From positions 19,334-83,333 of the IMG/VR virus record IMGVR_UViG_3300008954_003554: a stretch of 64,000 nucleotides of DNA; one strand, given 5' to 3'. This DNA comes from a virus. The translations under genes were made by a program, and so were the position numbers. The notes beneath the pieces are model-generated. The model made no database searches, was not told the origin of the DNA, and was given only the letters and a program-made list of their open reading frames with translations. Within the stretch, counting starts at the first letter, position 1; each line of letters opens with the position of its first letter. This document shows positions 22,508 to 29,656 of this stretch, in pieces.

Positions 22508-22867
22508 ATGGCTATCACCGCTAACTCCCGCTACCTGTTCGAAATCCTCAGCTCCGACGAGCTGGCTGCTCACCCGAAGTCCGGTCTCAAGACCGTCGTG
22601 GTCTCCGGGACCTGCACCAACGCTGACGGCGTCAGCTTTGACTTTATCGCTACCAACAACTTGGACCAGCGGTACCCCGACCGGTTCAAGGTGAACTGGA
22701 ACGGAAAGGCAGCTCGGATGCCTAAGGTCGTCGGCTTCGGTATCGCGGAAGACGTCCGCACCGATCGCAAGGTGACTGAGGACCTCTACTTCACCCGCGG
22801 CGCTCGCATCGCAATCGCTCGGAAGTGCAAGTCGCTCTTCCCGCTTTGGAAGCAGGCGTCAAGCTAG
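22508..22867 (+). CDS. Unknown protein, 119 aa, likely well expressed
   Basis: MAITANSRYLFEILSSDELA; mixed alpha/beta with a basic C-terminal half (TRGARIAIARKCKSLF). Strong promoter and the same C/A-rich leader as the MoxR and RadA-like genes suggest an abundant early product. Function unknown. Confidence 0.72.
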   Translation: MAITANSRYLFEILSSDELAAHPKSGLKTVVVSGTCTNADGVSFDFIATNNLDQRYPDRFKVNWNGKAARMPKVVGFGIAEDVRTDRKVTEDLYFTRGARIAIARKCKSLFPLWKQASS

Positions 22868-22952
22868 GACACTGGCTGGGACTTCCGGTTGTTCGGCACC
22901 GTAACGGTTCTGATGACTTGACCGGCACTCCCAGCCTCACCTGGCTGTCCCG

Positions 22953-22982
22953 ATGTACAATCGGGGCGGTCCTCTTTATAAT
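22953..22982 (+). promoter_or_regulatory. tRNA promoter ATGTAC-N18-TATAAT
   Basis: Atypical 18-bp spacer. The -35 lies in the loop of a CCCGAT/ATCGGG hairpin. It ends eight bases before the tRNA. Confidence 0.55.
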
Positions 22983-22990
22983 GTTCACAT

Positions 22991-23067
22991 GCGCCCTTAG
23001 CTCAGTTGGATAGAGCATTGGCCTTCTAAGCCAAGGGTCGTAGGTTCGAATCCTACAGGGCGTACCA
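22991..23067 (+). tRNA. tRNA-Arg (anticodon UCU), CCA encoded
   Basis: Cloverleaf: acceptor GCGCCCT with AGGGCGT, D arm TTAGCTCAGTTGGATAGAG, anticodon stem TTGGC/GCCAA with loop CTTCTAA (anticodon TCT), T arm TAGGTTCGAATCCTA, 3' ACCA. It reads AGA codons, which the A+T-rich parts of this genome use heavily, so it probably supplements the host supply. Confidence 0.95.
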
Positions 23068-23077
23068 TTTAGTTCTC

Positions 23078-23106
23078 GTGTAAAACAAGCAGAGTTGAGG
23101 TATAAT
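23078..23106 (+). promoter_or_regulatory. Early-type promoter GTGTAA-N17-TATAAT before a non-coding region
   Basis: Sits just after the tRNA. No ribosome site or gene follows for about 770 bases. Confidence 0.75.
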
Positions 23107-23111
23107 AAAGA

Positions 23112-23738
23112 GGTAAGGAACAAGGAGCACTGTTCGCACCGGTTGCACGCCCTAGTGAGTAAGGATCTTCGTAAGGGGACCGCTCCAGGTGGTATCAAAG
23201 ATGCAATGTCGTCTGGAGTCGAAAGACCTAAGCTCCGCTTCCCTTACTGATCTTTAACATTCTAATCCCCCAGGTCCGAAAGGAGGAGCTCAAAGAGGCA
23301 CCGGACGGTCCAGCCAGTTATTGGTGTTCTGGGGGATTTATTTGAGGCCTTGGATTTAGCGGTCCGAGGAGCCGGTGGGAGTCGGCAGTCGTGGAACGAA
23401 GAGCTCACGGTGAGTGACATATTGGTAGTCACAAGAGGTCCGGGGTGCTGAGAGGTGTGTGCACCAACCGCACATCGCGCAACAACTAAACGGACTCCCA
23501 CCCCCTCTACCCTTTATGTGGGGGACACAGACCAGAGTGGTTGCCGATACTAGTTGTGGCAACTCGTGGTTGCGTAAGCGTGGTCAGGATTTCTGACTTT
23601 ACAGGCTGTGTCTAGATAGAGAAGTTGGGAACTCTATCACCATCTCCGCGGCTGGCGGTAAAATGGGAGCGAAGTCAGACACGTCCATCCAGTCCTACCC
23701 GGCACCCGCCTGGGGAAACTGACAGCGGGTATATTTTA
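23112..23738 (+). ncRNA. Large structured RNA candidate (GOLLD/ROOL-like setting)
   Basis: About 630 bases without a credible gene, but with dense perfect complementarity. Closing stem GTAAGG..GGAGC with GCTCC..CCTTAC (23113-23247). AATCCCCCAG/CTGGGGGATT (23264-23273 with 23329-23338), enclosing GTCCG/CGGAC. GGTGGGAGTC/GACTCCCACC (23374-23383 with 23493-23502), enclosing GTGAC/GTCAC. GTTGCC/GGCAAC near 23540-23565. GTGTCT/AGACAC near 23608-23682, enclosing ATAGAG/CTCTAT. The last hairpin, ACCCGC/GCGGGT, runs into ATATTTTAAT. Large ornate phage RNAs of the GOLLD and ROOL classes have this size and lie next to tRNAs. Assignment to either is inference; no motif was matched. Confidence 0.65.
23704..23738 (+). 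terminator. Hairpin ACCCGC/GCGGGT then A/T run
   Basis: Perfect 6-bp stem (23704-23709 with 23725-23730) followed by ATATTTTAAT; likely 3' end of the structured RNA. Between here and 23877 there is a further GGAAGAG/CTCTTCC hairpin but no gene. Confidence 0.5.
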
Positions 23739-23876
23739 ATAGAGGAGATTTGGGAAGAGCGAGGGTCTCTTCCAAGGTTAACAAAAGGCGGGACGCTGCT
23801 GAAAGTGATGATAACAATCCCAGCTCGGGGGAACATTCCGGCCTTCACTAACCCTACATTTAAGGAGACTCAGAGG

Positions 23877-24068
23877 ATGAGGTCAGGTGACATTGTTAGG
23901 AATCGAAACTCAGAGAGCGGAGAGATGGGTGTCTTCATGGGCATGACAGTGTTCAAGAACCAGACGAACAACGAGCTCTATGAGTGTGCCGAGGTTTACT
24001 GGCCGGAGAGAAGGAAGGTGGGGACGATTCAGACTAGCCTAGTGGAGGTGATCAGTGCAGGTCGGTGA
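23877..24068 (+). CDS. SH3/KOW-like mini-protein, 63 aa
   Basis: ATG 23877 after AAGGAGACTCAGAGG (MRSGDIVRNRN). The frame extends upstream to 23625, but that part lies in the structured RNA and is not used. MGVFMGMTV and CAEVYWPER strands; ends VISAGR at the 14-base junction. Confidence 0.7.
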   Translation: MRSGDIVRNRNSESGEMGVFMGMTVFKNQTNNELYECAEVYWPERRKVGTIQTSLVEVISAGR

Positions 24069-24231
24069 TCTGGTAGGTCACATCAGCGGAGACGGCCCCA
24101 CCGGCATTGTTCTGGCCACATGGGCGGATGTTCAACCCGGTATTGGCATCGAGGAAACATGGTGTGAGATCCTCTGGGGCTGCGGTGAGATCTGGGAATA
24201 TGCCGAGAAAGATCTCGAGAGGGTTCAGTGA
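24055..24231 (+). CDS. SH3/KOW-like mini-protein, 58 aa
   Basis: GTG 24055 at the junction GTGCAGGTCGGTGA. MQVGDLVGHISGDGPTGIVL; ETWCEILWGCGEIWEY continues the barrel. Two-gene version of the array. Confidence 0.7.
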   Translation: MQVGDLVGHISGDGPTGIVLATWADVQPGIGIEETWCEILWGCGEIWEYAEKDLERVQ

Positions 24232-24238
24232 TTCGTGC

Positions 24239-24267
24239 ATGTAACAGCAAGACAGCTGTGGTATAAT
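24239..24267 (+). promoter_or_regulatory. Early-type promoter ATGTAA-N17-TATAAT
   Basis: Leader AGCACCAAGGAG before 24288. Confidence 0.76.
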
Positions 24268-24287
24268 AGAAGCACCAAGGAGATATT

Positions 24288-24512
24288 ATGACAGAGGAAG
24301 AGAAACGAGCGCTGGTTGAGAGGTACGAGTGTGATTCATCGATTGCGTATGACGTCACAGACGATGAGCTGGATGTTTTGCTCCTAACGCTGGGAGAGAT
24401 GGAGCCTATCGTCGACGCGATCAATGTTCGCTGCGGTGCAAGCATCGAACAGCGAGCAGCGGATATCGGGTGTGATCCGGAAGACTTTGCTTATGAGATC
24501 CAGGGATTTTAG
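24288..24512 (+). CDS. Small acidic protein, 74 aa
   Basis: MTEEEKRALVERYECDSSIA; helical, with ASIEQRAADIGCDPEDFAYE, which could be a short helix-turn-helix-like C-terminal part. Function unknown; own promoter. Confidence 0.68.
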   Translation: MTEEEKRALVERYECDSSIAYDVTDDELDVLLLTLGEMEPIVDAINVRCGASIEQRAADIGCDPEDFAYEIQGF

Positions 24513-24513
24513 C

Positions 24514-24542
24514 ATGTAATCATATCCTAGCTGTGGTATAAT
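24514..24542 (+). promoter_or_regulatory. Early-type promoter ATGTAA-N17-TATAAT
   Basis: Begins two bases after the upstream stop. Confidence 0.76.
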
Positions 24543-24564
24543 GAGAACACAACGGGAGGTTGTC

Positions 24565-24666
24565 ATGAGAACTGGAACTTTGAAAGATAGGTATAACAAC
24601 TACGTGAGCGCGATGATTAGCATGGGTCTTCCCTACGTTGACTTCGACACCTGGCTCAATCGATAG
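24565..24666 (+). CDS. 33-aa peptide under its own promoter
   Basis: ATG 24565 after CGGGAGG. Sequence begins MRTGTLKDRYNNYVSAMISM and ends DFDTWLNR. A dedicated promoter and ribosome site for so short a gene make it credible. Function unknown. Confidence 0.6.
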   Translation: MRTGTLKDRYNNYVSAMISMGLPYVDFDTWLNR

Positions 24667-24672
24667 GACTGC

Positions 24673-24701
24673 GTGTAACCCACGAGCTGCCGTGGTATAA
24701 T
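24673..24701 (+). promoter_or_regulatory. Early-type promoter GTGTAA-N17-TATAAT
   Basis: Leader TATCACCTAAGGAGG before 24723. Confidence 0.77.
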
Positions 24702-24722
24702 GGTATCACCTAAGGAGGTACA

Positions 24723-24902
24723 ATGAAGTACACAATCAAGAAGTTCAATGGCGACGATCAATACAGCTGGGCGGTCTTTCGCGCGGCAGACGTGAAGGGG
24801 ATGCGGAGTCCGATCTTTTACGGTGATGCTGAGCCGATCATCAATGGTCTGGACCGCAGTGAGGCACGGTACCACAGAGATCGACTGGAGAAGATCGCAT
24901 GA
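24723..24902 (+). CDS. Small protein, 59 aa
   Basis: MKYTIKKFNGDDQYSWAVFR; short alpha/beta domain with a basic C-terminal helix (RSEARYHRDRLEKIA). ATGA overlap with the next gene. Confidence 0.63.
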   Translation: MKYTIKKFNGDDQYSWAVFRAADVKGMRSPIFYGDAEPIINGLDRSEARYHRDRLEKIA

Positions 24903-25003
24903 AGTATTACTGTAGATTCTGCGGCGTCAAGTCGCACAACCCACACTGGGTGCAGGGTATGTGCCCTCGATGCGGAGCAAGAACACCCCCGAAGGAATGG
25001 TGA
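24899..25003 (+). CDS. Zinc-ribbon peptide, 34 aa
   Basis: MKYYCRFCGVKSHNPHW, then CPRCGARTPP: two CxxCG knuckles that bind one zinc. It is paralogous to the 41-residue protein at 25944 (MKYYCPTCG..., CPACG). Confidence 0.65.
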   Translation: MKYYCRFCGVKSHNPHWVQGMCPRCGARTPPKEW

Positions 25004-25083
25004 TGATAATCTATGCACTGTTTATAGGTGGTGGGCTCTGGTTTACTATCGCTGCATTCATGAACATCGTGCAGCACTCGTAG
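25003..25083 (+). CDS. 26-aa membrane peptide
   Basis: Shares one base with the zinc-ribbon stop. MIIYALFIGGGLWFTIAAFM is a membrane helix. It overlaps the next promoter. Confidence 0.45.
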   Translation: MIIYALFIGGGLWFTIAAFMNIVQHS

Positions 25084-25097
25084 CCCTGTGGTATAAT
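25069..25097 (+). promoter_or_regulatory. Early-type promoter GTGCAG-N17-TATAAT
   Basis: Leader AATCACCAACCAAGGAGG. Confidence 0.73.
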
Positions 25098-25122
25098 AGA
25101 ATCACCAACCAAGGAGGCCCAC

Positions 25123-25293
25123 ATGGCAACAACAGCAAATGCCAACCGAGCCGCCCACAAGAAGTGCGCGGGAAGCGGATACCCTGTAGCCTTGTTCCTT
25201 CTACGGCTGGGTCACACCAAAAACCCTTGCGGCCACTGCGGCCGGAAAGTAAGGATTCTCAAGAACGGCCGGATGGCGTCTCATCGGGCGTAG
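25123..25293 (+). CDS. Small zinc-binding protein, 56 aa
   Basis: MATTANANRAAHKKCAGSGY, then CGHCGRKVRILKNGRM. One CxxC plus an upstream Cys/His suggests a small zinc knuckle. Basic; possibly nucleic-acid binding. Confidence 0.6.
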   Translation: MATTANANRAAHKKCAGSGYPVALFLLRLGHTKNPCGHCGRKVRILKNGRMASHRA

Positions 25294-25327
25294 CTACCCA
25301 AACGAAAGACATAAGGGAGAAACCAAA

Positions 25328-25447
25328 ATGACCAAGACCCAGACCAGCCAGAAGCCCTACGTCAGTCAAACCGGCAGCAAGTACCATGTGCTCAACAGCC
25401 GGGGCAAAGTTGCGGCGACGTTCACCAGCATCTCACTTTCGGCGTGA
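25328..25447 (+). CDS. 39-aa peptide
   Basis: ATG 25328 after AAGGGAGAAACC. MTKTQTSQKPYVSQTGSKYH, then VLNSRGKVAATFTS: two beta strands. Function unknown. Confidence 0.5.
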   Translation: MTKTQTSQKPYVSQTGSKYHVLNSRGKVAATFTSISLSA

Positions 25448-25450
25448 ATA

Positions 25451-25666
25451 ATGGCGACTAGAACTTCAAAGCTCAAGGCAATCATCCCGGGAAACTGGGG
25501 TTACCAGAAGGTTGAGATATACTTTGGCCAGGTGCGGGTGACTAGCTGTCAGCAGTGGGTGATGGCCGGTGAACTGATGCAGCACATAGAAGGTGGATCG
25601 GTGTGGGAGTTTAGGTATCGTGAGGGAGATGTGCTGCGCGGATATCCTGTAAAGCATCACCGGTGA
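25451..25666 (+). CDS. Small protein, 71 aa
   Basis: MATRTSKLKAIIPGNWGYQK; beta-rich, with an amphipathic helix (QQWVMAGELMQHIEGG). The end overlaps the next promoter. Confidence 0.6.
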   Translation: MATRTSKLKAIIPGNWGYQKVEIYFGQVRVTSCQQWVMAGELMQHIEGGSVWEFRYREGDVLRGYPVKHHR

Positions 25667-25675
25667 TGGTATAAT
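25647..25675 (+). promoter_or_regulatory. Early-type promoter CTGTAA-N17-TATAAT
   Basis: Leader CACCAACCAAGGAGGCCCAC, nearly identical to that at 25100. Confidence 0.75.
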
Positions 25676-25701
25676 ACATACACCAACCAAGGAGGCCCAC
25701 A

Positions 25702-25947
25702 GTGGCTATCAGAACTTTCAATTGTCGCTTTAACTCACTGACCACACATACAAAAAAGACGTTCCACGTCCATGTGAAGTGGTGGGCATTTGACGATGAT
25801 CGGCTCAATGCCCGGGGACCGGCGAGGCTGAATGAGGCCAACGTTGAGGTCCGGGCAGGAGATGCCGCGAAAGCCAGGGCACTGGTTGTCCGTGAGTGGA
25901 ACGGTGTATCATCGTTCATCGGCCAGGCCGAAGAGGTGGCAGTATGA
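25702..25947 (+). CDS. Small protein, 81 aa
   Basis: GTG 25702 after AAGGAGGCCCACA. Beta start (MAIRTFNCRFNSLTT), then EVRAGDAAKARALVVREWNG, a ferredoxin-like helix-strand pattern found in small phage proteins. ATGA overlap. Confidence 0.65.
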   Translation: MAIRTFNCRFNSLTTHTKKTFHVHVKWWAFDDDRLNARGPARLNEANVEVRAGDAAKARALVVREWNGVSSFIGQAEEVAV

Positions 25948-26069
25948 AGTACTACTGCCCAACTTGCGGATATGCAACAATTCACAGACTGTGGCATCGG
26001 TGCCCAGCTTGTGGTTCTAGTCATCAACCGAAGGAGGTGGCAAGTGAAGCTATTCCTGTGGAAGCTTAG
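25944..26069 (+). CDS. Zinc-ribbon peptide, 41 aa
   Basis: MKYYCPTCGYATIHRLWHRC with CPACG: zinc ribbon, a duplicate of the 24899 protein. Overlaps the next gene by 26 bases. Confidence 0.6.
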   Translation: MKYYCPTCGYATIHRLWHRCPACGSSHQPKEVASEAIPVEA

Positions 26070-26349
26070 TCAAGACGTCAACAATGATTACGACACGTAC
26101 AGCGATGCTGTTGTGGTGTCGAGCAACCCAGTCGCAGCTAAGAGGATCCATCCGAGCGTCGATAGCCAGACAGGTGAGATGATGTTCCGGTGGGTCGAGG
26201 GAGAAGGTTGGCGCTGGACCCATGACGGAGAGCGCTATAGCAATGGCTGCTGGGCTGACCCGAAGGACATTCAGGTCACATGTGTCGGTGAGGCAGCTGA
26301 CTGGTTAGGTGAGGGTGCAGTGGTTTGTCGGTCCTTTCATGCTGGGTGA
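26044..26349 (+). CDS. Conserved phage protein of unknown function, 101 aa
   Basis: GTG 26044 after GGAGGTGGCAA. MKLFLWKLSQDVNNDYDTYS, then DAVVVSSNPVAAKRIHPS and a C-terminal VTCVGEAADWLGEGAVVCRS segment. From memory, this pattern recurs in many unrelated phages as a conserved hypothetical protein. Confidence 0.75.
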   Translation: MKLFLWKLSQDVNNDYDTYSDAVVVSSNPVAAKRIHPSVDSQTGEMMFRWVEGEGWRWTHDGERYSNGCWADPKDIQVTCVGEAADWLGEGAVVCRSFHAG

Positions 26350-26350
26350 C

Positions 26351-26379
26351 GTGCAATTCTCACATCCCCGTGGTATAAT
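26351..26379 (+). promoter_or_regulatory. Early-type promoter GTGCAA-N17-TATAAT
   Basis: Last member of the dense early block; AAGGAG precedes 26403. Confidence 0.74.
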
Positions 26380-26402
26380 ATAGAAGTAATCAAGGAGATT
26401 CC

Positions 26403-26858
26403 ATGAACTTCACCGCTCGCGAAAACAGCCTCCTCTCCAACACCGACGTCCTGGGTTACATCCAGGCGAAGAACGCCGAGCGCGACGCGCAGGCGAAGGC
26501 CGAGGGCTGGGAGTTCTGGACACTGATGCCTGAAGGTAATCTGTTCGTGGCGGAGTTCGCCAACGTCTATGAGCTGGAGATGCGCTACGCTCGCGGCACC
26601 TACAGCGACGTGTACAAGGAGTGGTGCGGCATCCGCCCGTCCATCCCGCAGGGTCTGACCCTGACTCAGCTGGAGGCAGAGATCGAGCAGCTGTCCGAGA
26701 TGGCAGCTGAGTCCCACAAGGCGGACCTTGAGTGGCAGGCCGAGATGGACCGCCAGGATCGTGAGGCTATCGCGATGGGTCTGGCTGAGCCGACCGAGGA
26801 GACAGAGTTGGAGCAGTGGGAAATCTATGAGGCGAAAGCCGAAGCGGAGGGATACTAA
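26403..26858 (+). CDS. Unknown acidic helical protein, 151 aa
   Basis: MNFTARENSLLSNTDVLGYI; helical, with a long coiled-coil region (LTQLEAEIEQLSEMAAESHK) and an acidic C-terminus. No family recognised. Confidence 0.7.
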   Translation: MNFTARENSLLSNTDVLGYIQAKNAERDAQAKAEGWEFWTLMPEGNLFVAEFANVYELEMRYARGTYSDVYKEWCGIRPSIPQGLTLTQLEAEIEQLSEMAAESHKADLEWQAEMDRQDREAIAMGLAEPTEETELEQWEIYEAKAEAEGY

Positions 26859-26871
26859 GATGGAGGAATCT

Positions 26872-27048
26872 ATGCATCGTATTTATGTTGCCTGGGAGGG
26901 AGGTTACTTTGTTACCTCTCTTAACAACTCGAACTTTCATGCCGACCTTCAAGAGATGGTTGCAGATCTAGGACCACCTACTACGGTGGAGTTTCGGCAT
27001 ACGGACGAAGGTTGGTATGTAGAACCAGAGGAAGAGGAGAAGTCGTGA
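26872..27048 (+). CDS. Small protein, 58 aa
   Basis: ATG 26872 has GGAGG at the right distance; the ATG at 26860 is too close to it. MHRIYVAWEGGYFVTSLNNS; beta-rich with an acidic tail. GTGA overlap with the next gene. Confidence 0.62.
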   Translation: MHRIYVAWEGGYFVTSLNNSNFHADLQEMVADLGPPTTVEFRHTDEGWYVEPEEEEKS

Positions 27049-27212
27049 CCAAGTATCAAGTACACTATGAGAAGGCAACCTGCAAAGGTATCAAGCGTGG
27101 CATACGCACAGTCAAGGCTCGCAATGAGGCTGAGGCTAAGCTGAAGGTGGCCTCTGTGGTTGATGGAAGCTTTGGTCACTGGGTTAACCGGCTCGCAAAC
27201 GAGGCGCTATAA
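27045..27212 (+). CDS. Small protein, 55 aa
   Basis: GTG 27045 in the GTGA overlap. MTKYQVHYEKATCKGIKRGI, then RTVKARNEAEAKLKVASVV: a strand-helix-strand unit. Confidence 0.62.
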   Translation: MTKYQVHYEKATCKGIKRGIRTVKARNEAEAKLKVASVVDGSFGHWVNRLANEAL

Positions 27213-27215
27213 ATA

Positions 27216-27578
27216 ATGAAAAGAACTAGACGCGATACGGTCAGGAGACTCTACAGGGAAGCGATCCTTGAGTACTTCGGGGAGTCAGACCACCTAAGGG
27301 AGGCAGTAAAGAGAGATGTGCACTGCGCTAACAAGGCTCCAGGGGAGTGGGTAGGTGCTCACGGTGTCCTAGAGATCTACTGTGAGGGAGGGATCCCGAA
27401 TGCTTCAGATATAATCGAGCCAGGCTGGTACGGCCTCGAAGGCCCTACACACTATAACAGCGACACCTGGGCCAAGGTAGATGACTGGGTGAATCTGGGA
27501 CTAGCTGCTCTCGGCAAGACAGATCGTGTCCACCACGAGCCCTGGAACAGTGCAGTGATCGGGGTCTACTGGTCCTAA
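27216..27578 (+). CDS. Protein with a degenerate leader, 120 aa
   Basis: MKRTRRDTVRRLYREAILEY resembles the shared leader but has lost the RQLR core. The rest (YGLEGPTHYNSDTWAKVDDW) is unassigned. It marks the end of the early block; a GGGCCC-rich region follows. Confidence 0.65.
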   Translation: MKRTRRDTVRRLYREAILEYFGESDHLREAVKRDVHCANKAPGEWVGAHGVLEIYCEGGIPNASDIIEPGWYGLEGPTHYNSDTWAKVDDWVNLGLAALGKTDRVHHEPWNSAVIGVYWS

Positions 27579-27589
27579 CATCCTAGACC

Positions 27590-27770
27590 CAGGGACCCAG
27601 GGCCCTTCTACAGGGCCTTCATACAGGGCCCTATTTCTGTGCATCTAGCTCGGATAGGGGCCTAGGGCCCCCCTCAAAAAAGGGCTAAAAAGAGCCCTAT
27701 AGAGCCCCAGGGGGTAGGGGCCCCCCAGGGCCCCCGGCAGGCTCAGTGGGCCCTCTGGGGCCTCCTGGAG
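27590..27770. repeat. GGGCCC-rich intergenic region, possible bidirectional terminator
   Basis: No gene on either strand. Six GGGCCC palindromes in about 180 bases, plus the hairpin AGGGCT-aaaaag-AGCCCT (about 27686-27703). It separates the convergent genes ending at 27578 (+) and 27815 (-). Confidence 0.6.
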
Positions 27771-27814
27771 GGGGCTAAGGCTCTTAACCGATCACGACAA
27801 ATTTCCAAAAACTT

Positions 27815-28003
27815 CTAGTCAGCTTCCTGGTTTCCTGTGCTGAAGTCTCTTGGTTCGTACAGCTCTATAGTTTCAGACACGTGGTTATTACTGGTCATTG
27901 CACCAGCAGCACCCATCTTGATTAGAACATAGATGGTAAACATTGCTCCTGCTAGGGCCCACGCCATTGCAACTACCAAGGGATGTTCATCACTATGATT
28001 CAT
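27815..28003 (-). CDS. Small membrane protein, minus strand
   Basis: 62 residues: MNHSDEHPLVVAMAWALAGA, membrane helix about 10-33, then a polar tail. No strong ribosome site. The convergent and divergent layout of its neighbours makes it plausible, since there is no plus-strand alternative here. Confidence 0.42.
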   Translation of the reverse strand: MNHSDEHPLVVAMAWALAGAMFTIYVLIKMGAAGAMTSNNHVSETIELYEPRDFSTGNQEAD

Positions 28004-28152
28004 CGTACGGCAATAAGTATTACTCCCAGAAGAAAGAAGCTAAAATCTGGGCTGGAATCAAAAAGGAAAAGCTCATTTTTTGTCAAAAATTTCCGGAGAA
28101 AATTTAAAAACCATTCCATATGTATAAAGGATCATCATCAGGAGACAAAGGG

Positions 28153-28638
28153 ATGAGAGTTACTCGCAAGCAGTTAAGAAAAATAATCCGGGAAGAATCC
28201 TTCAGGGCACTTAGGGAGCAAACAGCACCTGAGCCCCCAGAGCCAGGAGAGGAAGATGAAGAAGATGAAGAGAGAGACTATGGAGACAGCCGAGCCGGAC
28301 GACCAGACCCGAAAGCTGTCCCCTGGAGGAAAATTACTGAAGAGATGGCTGGACAGGGCGGTAAGCTCGTTGCCATGGACAAGGGTTCCGGTCTTGGACA
28401 GGTTTACTTTTTTGGTGTTGGAGATCACCCCCCGAAAGGGTGGCCAGTCAAAATGCTCATGCGAGTAAAGAATGAAAAAGGACAAAGTGCCAAGGAGCTT
28501 GGAATAGAGATACGAAGGGTCGGAAGTGCTGTAAGTGGAAATAAGAATGTGAAGCTCGGTCGAGCAAGCACAGACTTTGAGATGGTTTCAGATGCTGAGC
28601 TTATCTTTGTTGCTTACAATGCAAATGCAGACTTCTAA
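28153..28638 (+). CDS. Leader-bearing protein, 161 aa
   Basis: ATG 28153 begins MRVTRKQLRKIIREE then LREQTAPEPPEPGEEDEEDE: leader plus acidic Pro/Glu linker. The body (KLVAMDKGSGLGQVYFFGVG) is alpha/beta and unassigned. First gene of the second leader cluster. Confidence 0.78.
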   Translation: MRVTRKQLRKIIREESFRALREQTAPEPPEPGEEDEEDEERDYGDSRAGRPDPKAVPWRKITEEMAGQGGKLVAMDKGSGLGQVYFFGVGDHPPKGWPVKMLMRVKNEKGQSAKELGIEIRRVGSAVSGNKNVKLGRASTDFEMVSDAELIFVAYNANADF

Positions 28639-28646
28639 GGTTAAAA

Positions 28647-29195
28647 ATGAAAATTACACGTAGACAGCTAAGAATGCTTATTGAAAAAGTTCTAAGAGAG
28701 CAGACCGCCTCTGTCTCACCTTCACAGGCCCAAATCGAAAAGAACCTTGAGAAGTTGGCGAAGGGCCCTCCCGTGCTCACCCATCTGGGGACGGATCCCG
28801 GAAAAGAGAGCGTTTTCGACAAAGTCTCAGATGATGAATTTCCCAAGCAGATGGCCGGGGTATTGGCACTTGAAATGATAAAGTCTACCAGAAAGACAAA
28901 GAGAGCTGCACGGAAAGCAGGTGTTGATAGGGTGGCTGATTTCTATGATGGAATAGAGCTACTAAGGACCGATGATTCTCGAGGGCAAGGGGTAACAGAG
29001 CTTGTGTACACTGTCGACTTAGGGGACCAGACTCTCAAGGACGCATGGGTAGATAGTTACAATAAGTTCAATTCAAGTGCCCTGGATAGAATAATGCGTA
29101 ATCATGACAAGACAGGTCAATATTCTGTCGGAAGCTTTGGGAACGCTGATGGGACTGCTATCCAGATCGGAATCATTGACAGCCAGACAAAGTAA
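28647..29195 (+). CDS. Leader-bearing protein, 182 aa
   Basis: MKITRRQLRMLIEKVLREQT shows the leader joined directly to LREQ. The body begins SVSPSQAQIEKNLEKLAKGP and is mixed alpha/beta (ELVYTVDLGDQTLKDAW). No family recognised. Confidence 0.78.
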   Translation: MKITRRQLRMLIEKVLREQTASVSPSQAQIEKNLEKLAKGPPVLTHLGTDPGKESVFDKVSDDEFPKQMAGVLALEMIKSTRKTKRAARKAGVDRVADFYDGIELLRTDDSRGQGVTELVYTVDLGDQTLKDAWVDSYNKFNSSALDRIMRNHDKTGQYSVGSFGNADGTAIQIGIIDSQTK

Positions 29196-29264
29196 GTCAA
29201 TTTAACTCATAAGTTTTAATACCATTAGAATACATATAATAGTCATTGATCAGGAGACAGAGAG

Positions 29265-29534
29265 ATGAAAATCACAAGAAGCCGGCTAAGAAAGATTATA
29301 CTTGAAACAGTAGTTAATGAAGGTGATTCAGGTGCCGGAAGAGGTAAGATTCTGAATGCCATAGAAGATGTATATGGAGTCGATCAGCAAGAGGCCCAGC
29401 AGATATGGGCTACTGTACCGGAAGATAGGGCTGCGCAAGCAGTCCAGCTTGCATCGTCAGACTGGGTCACAGAAGAACTAGTTGAGTCCATCATCAGAGC
29501 TCTTCAGGAGCGCGGTCATCTTCGTAGAAGCTAG
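29265..29534 (+). CDS. Leader-bearing helical protein, 89 aa
   Basis: MKITRSRLRKIILETVVNEG leader. The body is helical, with repeated short helices (VDQQEAQQIWATVPEDRAAQ), possibly an armadillo-like or UBA-like bundle. Function unknown. Confidence 0.76.
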   Translation: MKITRSRLRKIILETVVNEGDSGAGRGKILNAIEDVYGVDQQEAQQIWATVPEDRAAQAVQLASSDWVTEELVESIIRALQERGHLRRS

Positions 29535-29602
29535 GACCAGGTCAATTTAAAAATTTCTTTAAGAAATTTTGTAAACTTCCCTCAGATATAGTAGAATTTA
29601 AT

Positions 29603-29630
29603 ATTGGATCGGTCATCGGTCCAATTTTTT
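29603..29630 (+). terminator. Rho-independent terminator
   Basis: ATTGGATC/GGTCCAAT stem with one G-T pair, 7-base loop, six T. A palindrome AAAATTTCTT/AAGAAATTTT lies 50 bases upstream. Confidence 0.75.
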
Positions 29631-29656
29631 ATGCTTATATACAAGGAGAAAAAAGC

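Noticed and set aside
22791-23198. Minus-strand 135-codon frame across the tRNA
   Set aside because: It is the reverse complement of the tRNA and flanking DNA; such frames over tRNA genes are spurious.
23112-23738. RNase P RNA or group I intron as identity of the large RNA
   Set aside because: I could not find the conserved GGAAAGUCCG or ACAGAA elements of RNase P, nor the paired P-Q-R-S core of group I introns.
23625-23876. Upstream extension of the 23877 gene
   Set aside because: The extended part lies in the structured RNA region, is Pro/Ser/Arg-rich without family, and the internal ATG has the proper AAGGAG site and family N-terminus.
10056-24231. CRISPR array suggested by regularly spaced 14-20 bp repeats
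   Set aside because: The repeats are coding junctions with spacing of 160-220 bases and overlap genes; they are not short palindromic repeats with uniform spacers.
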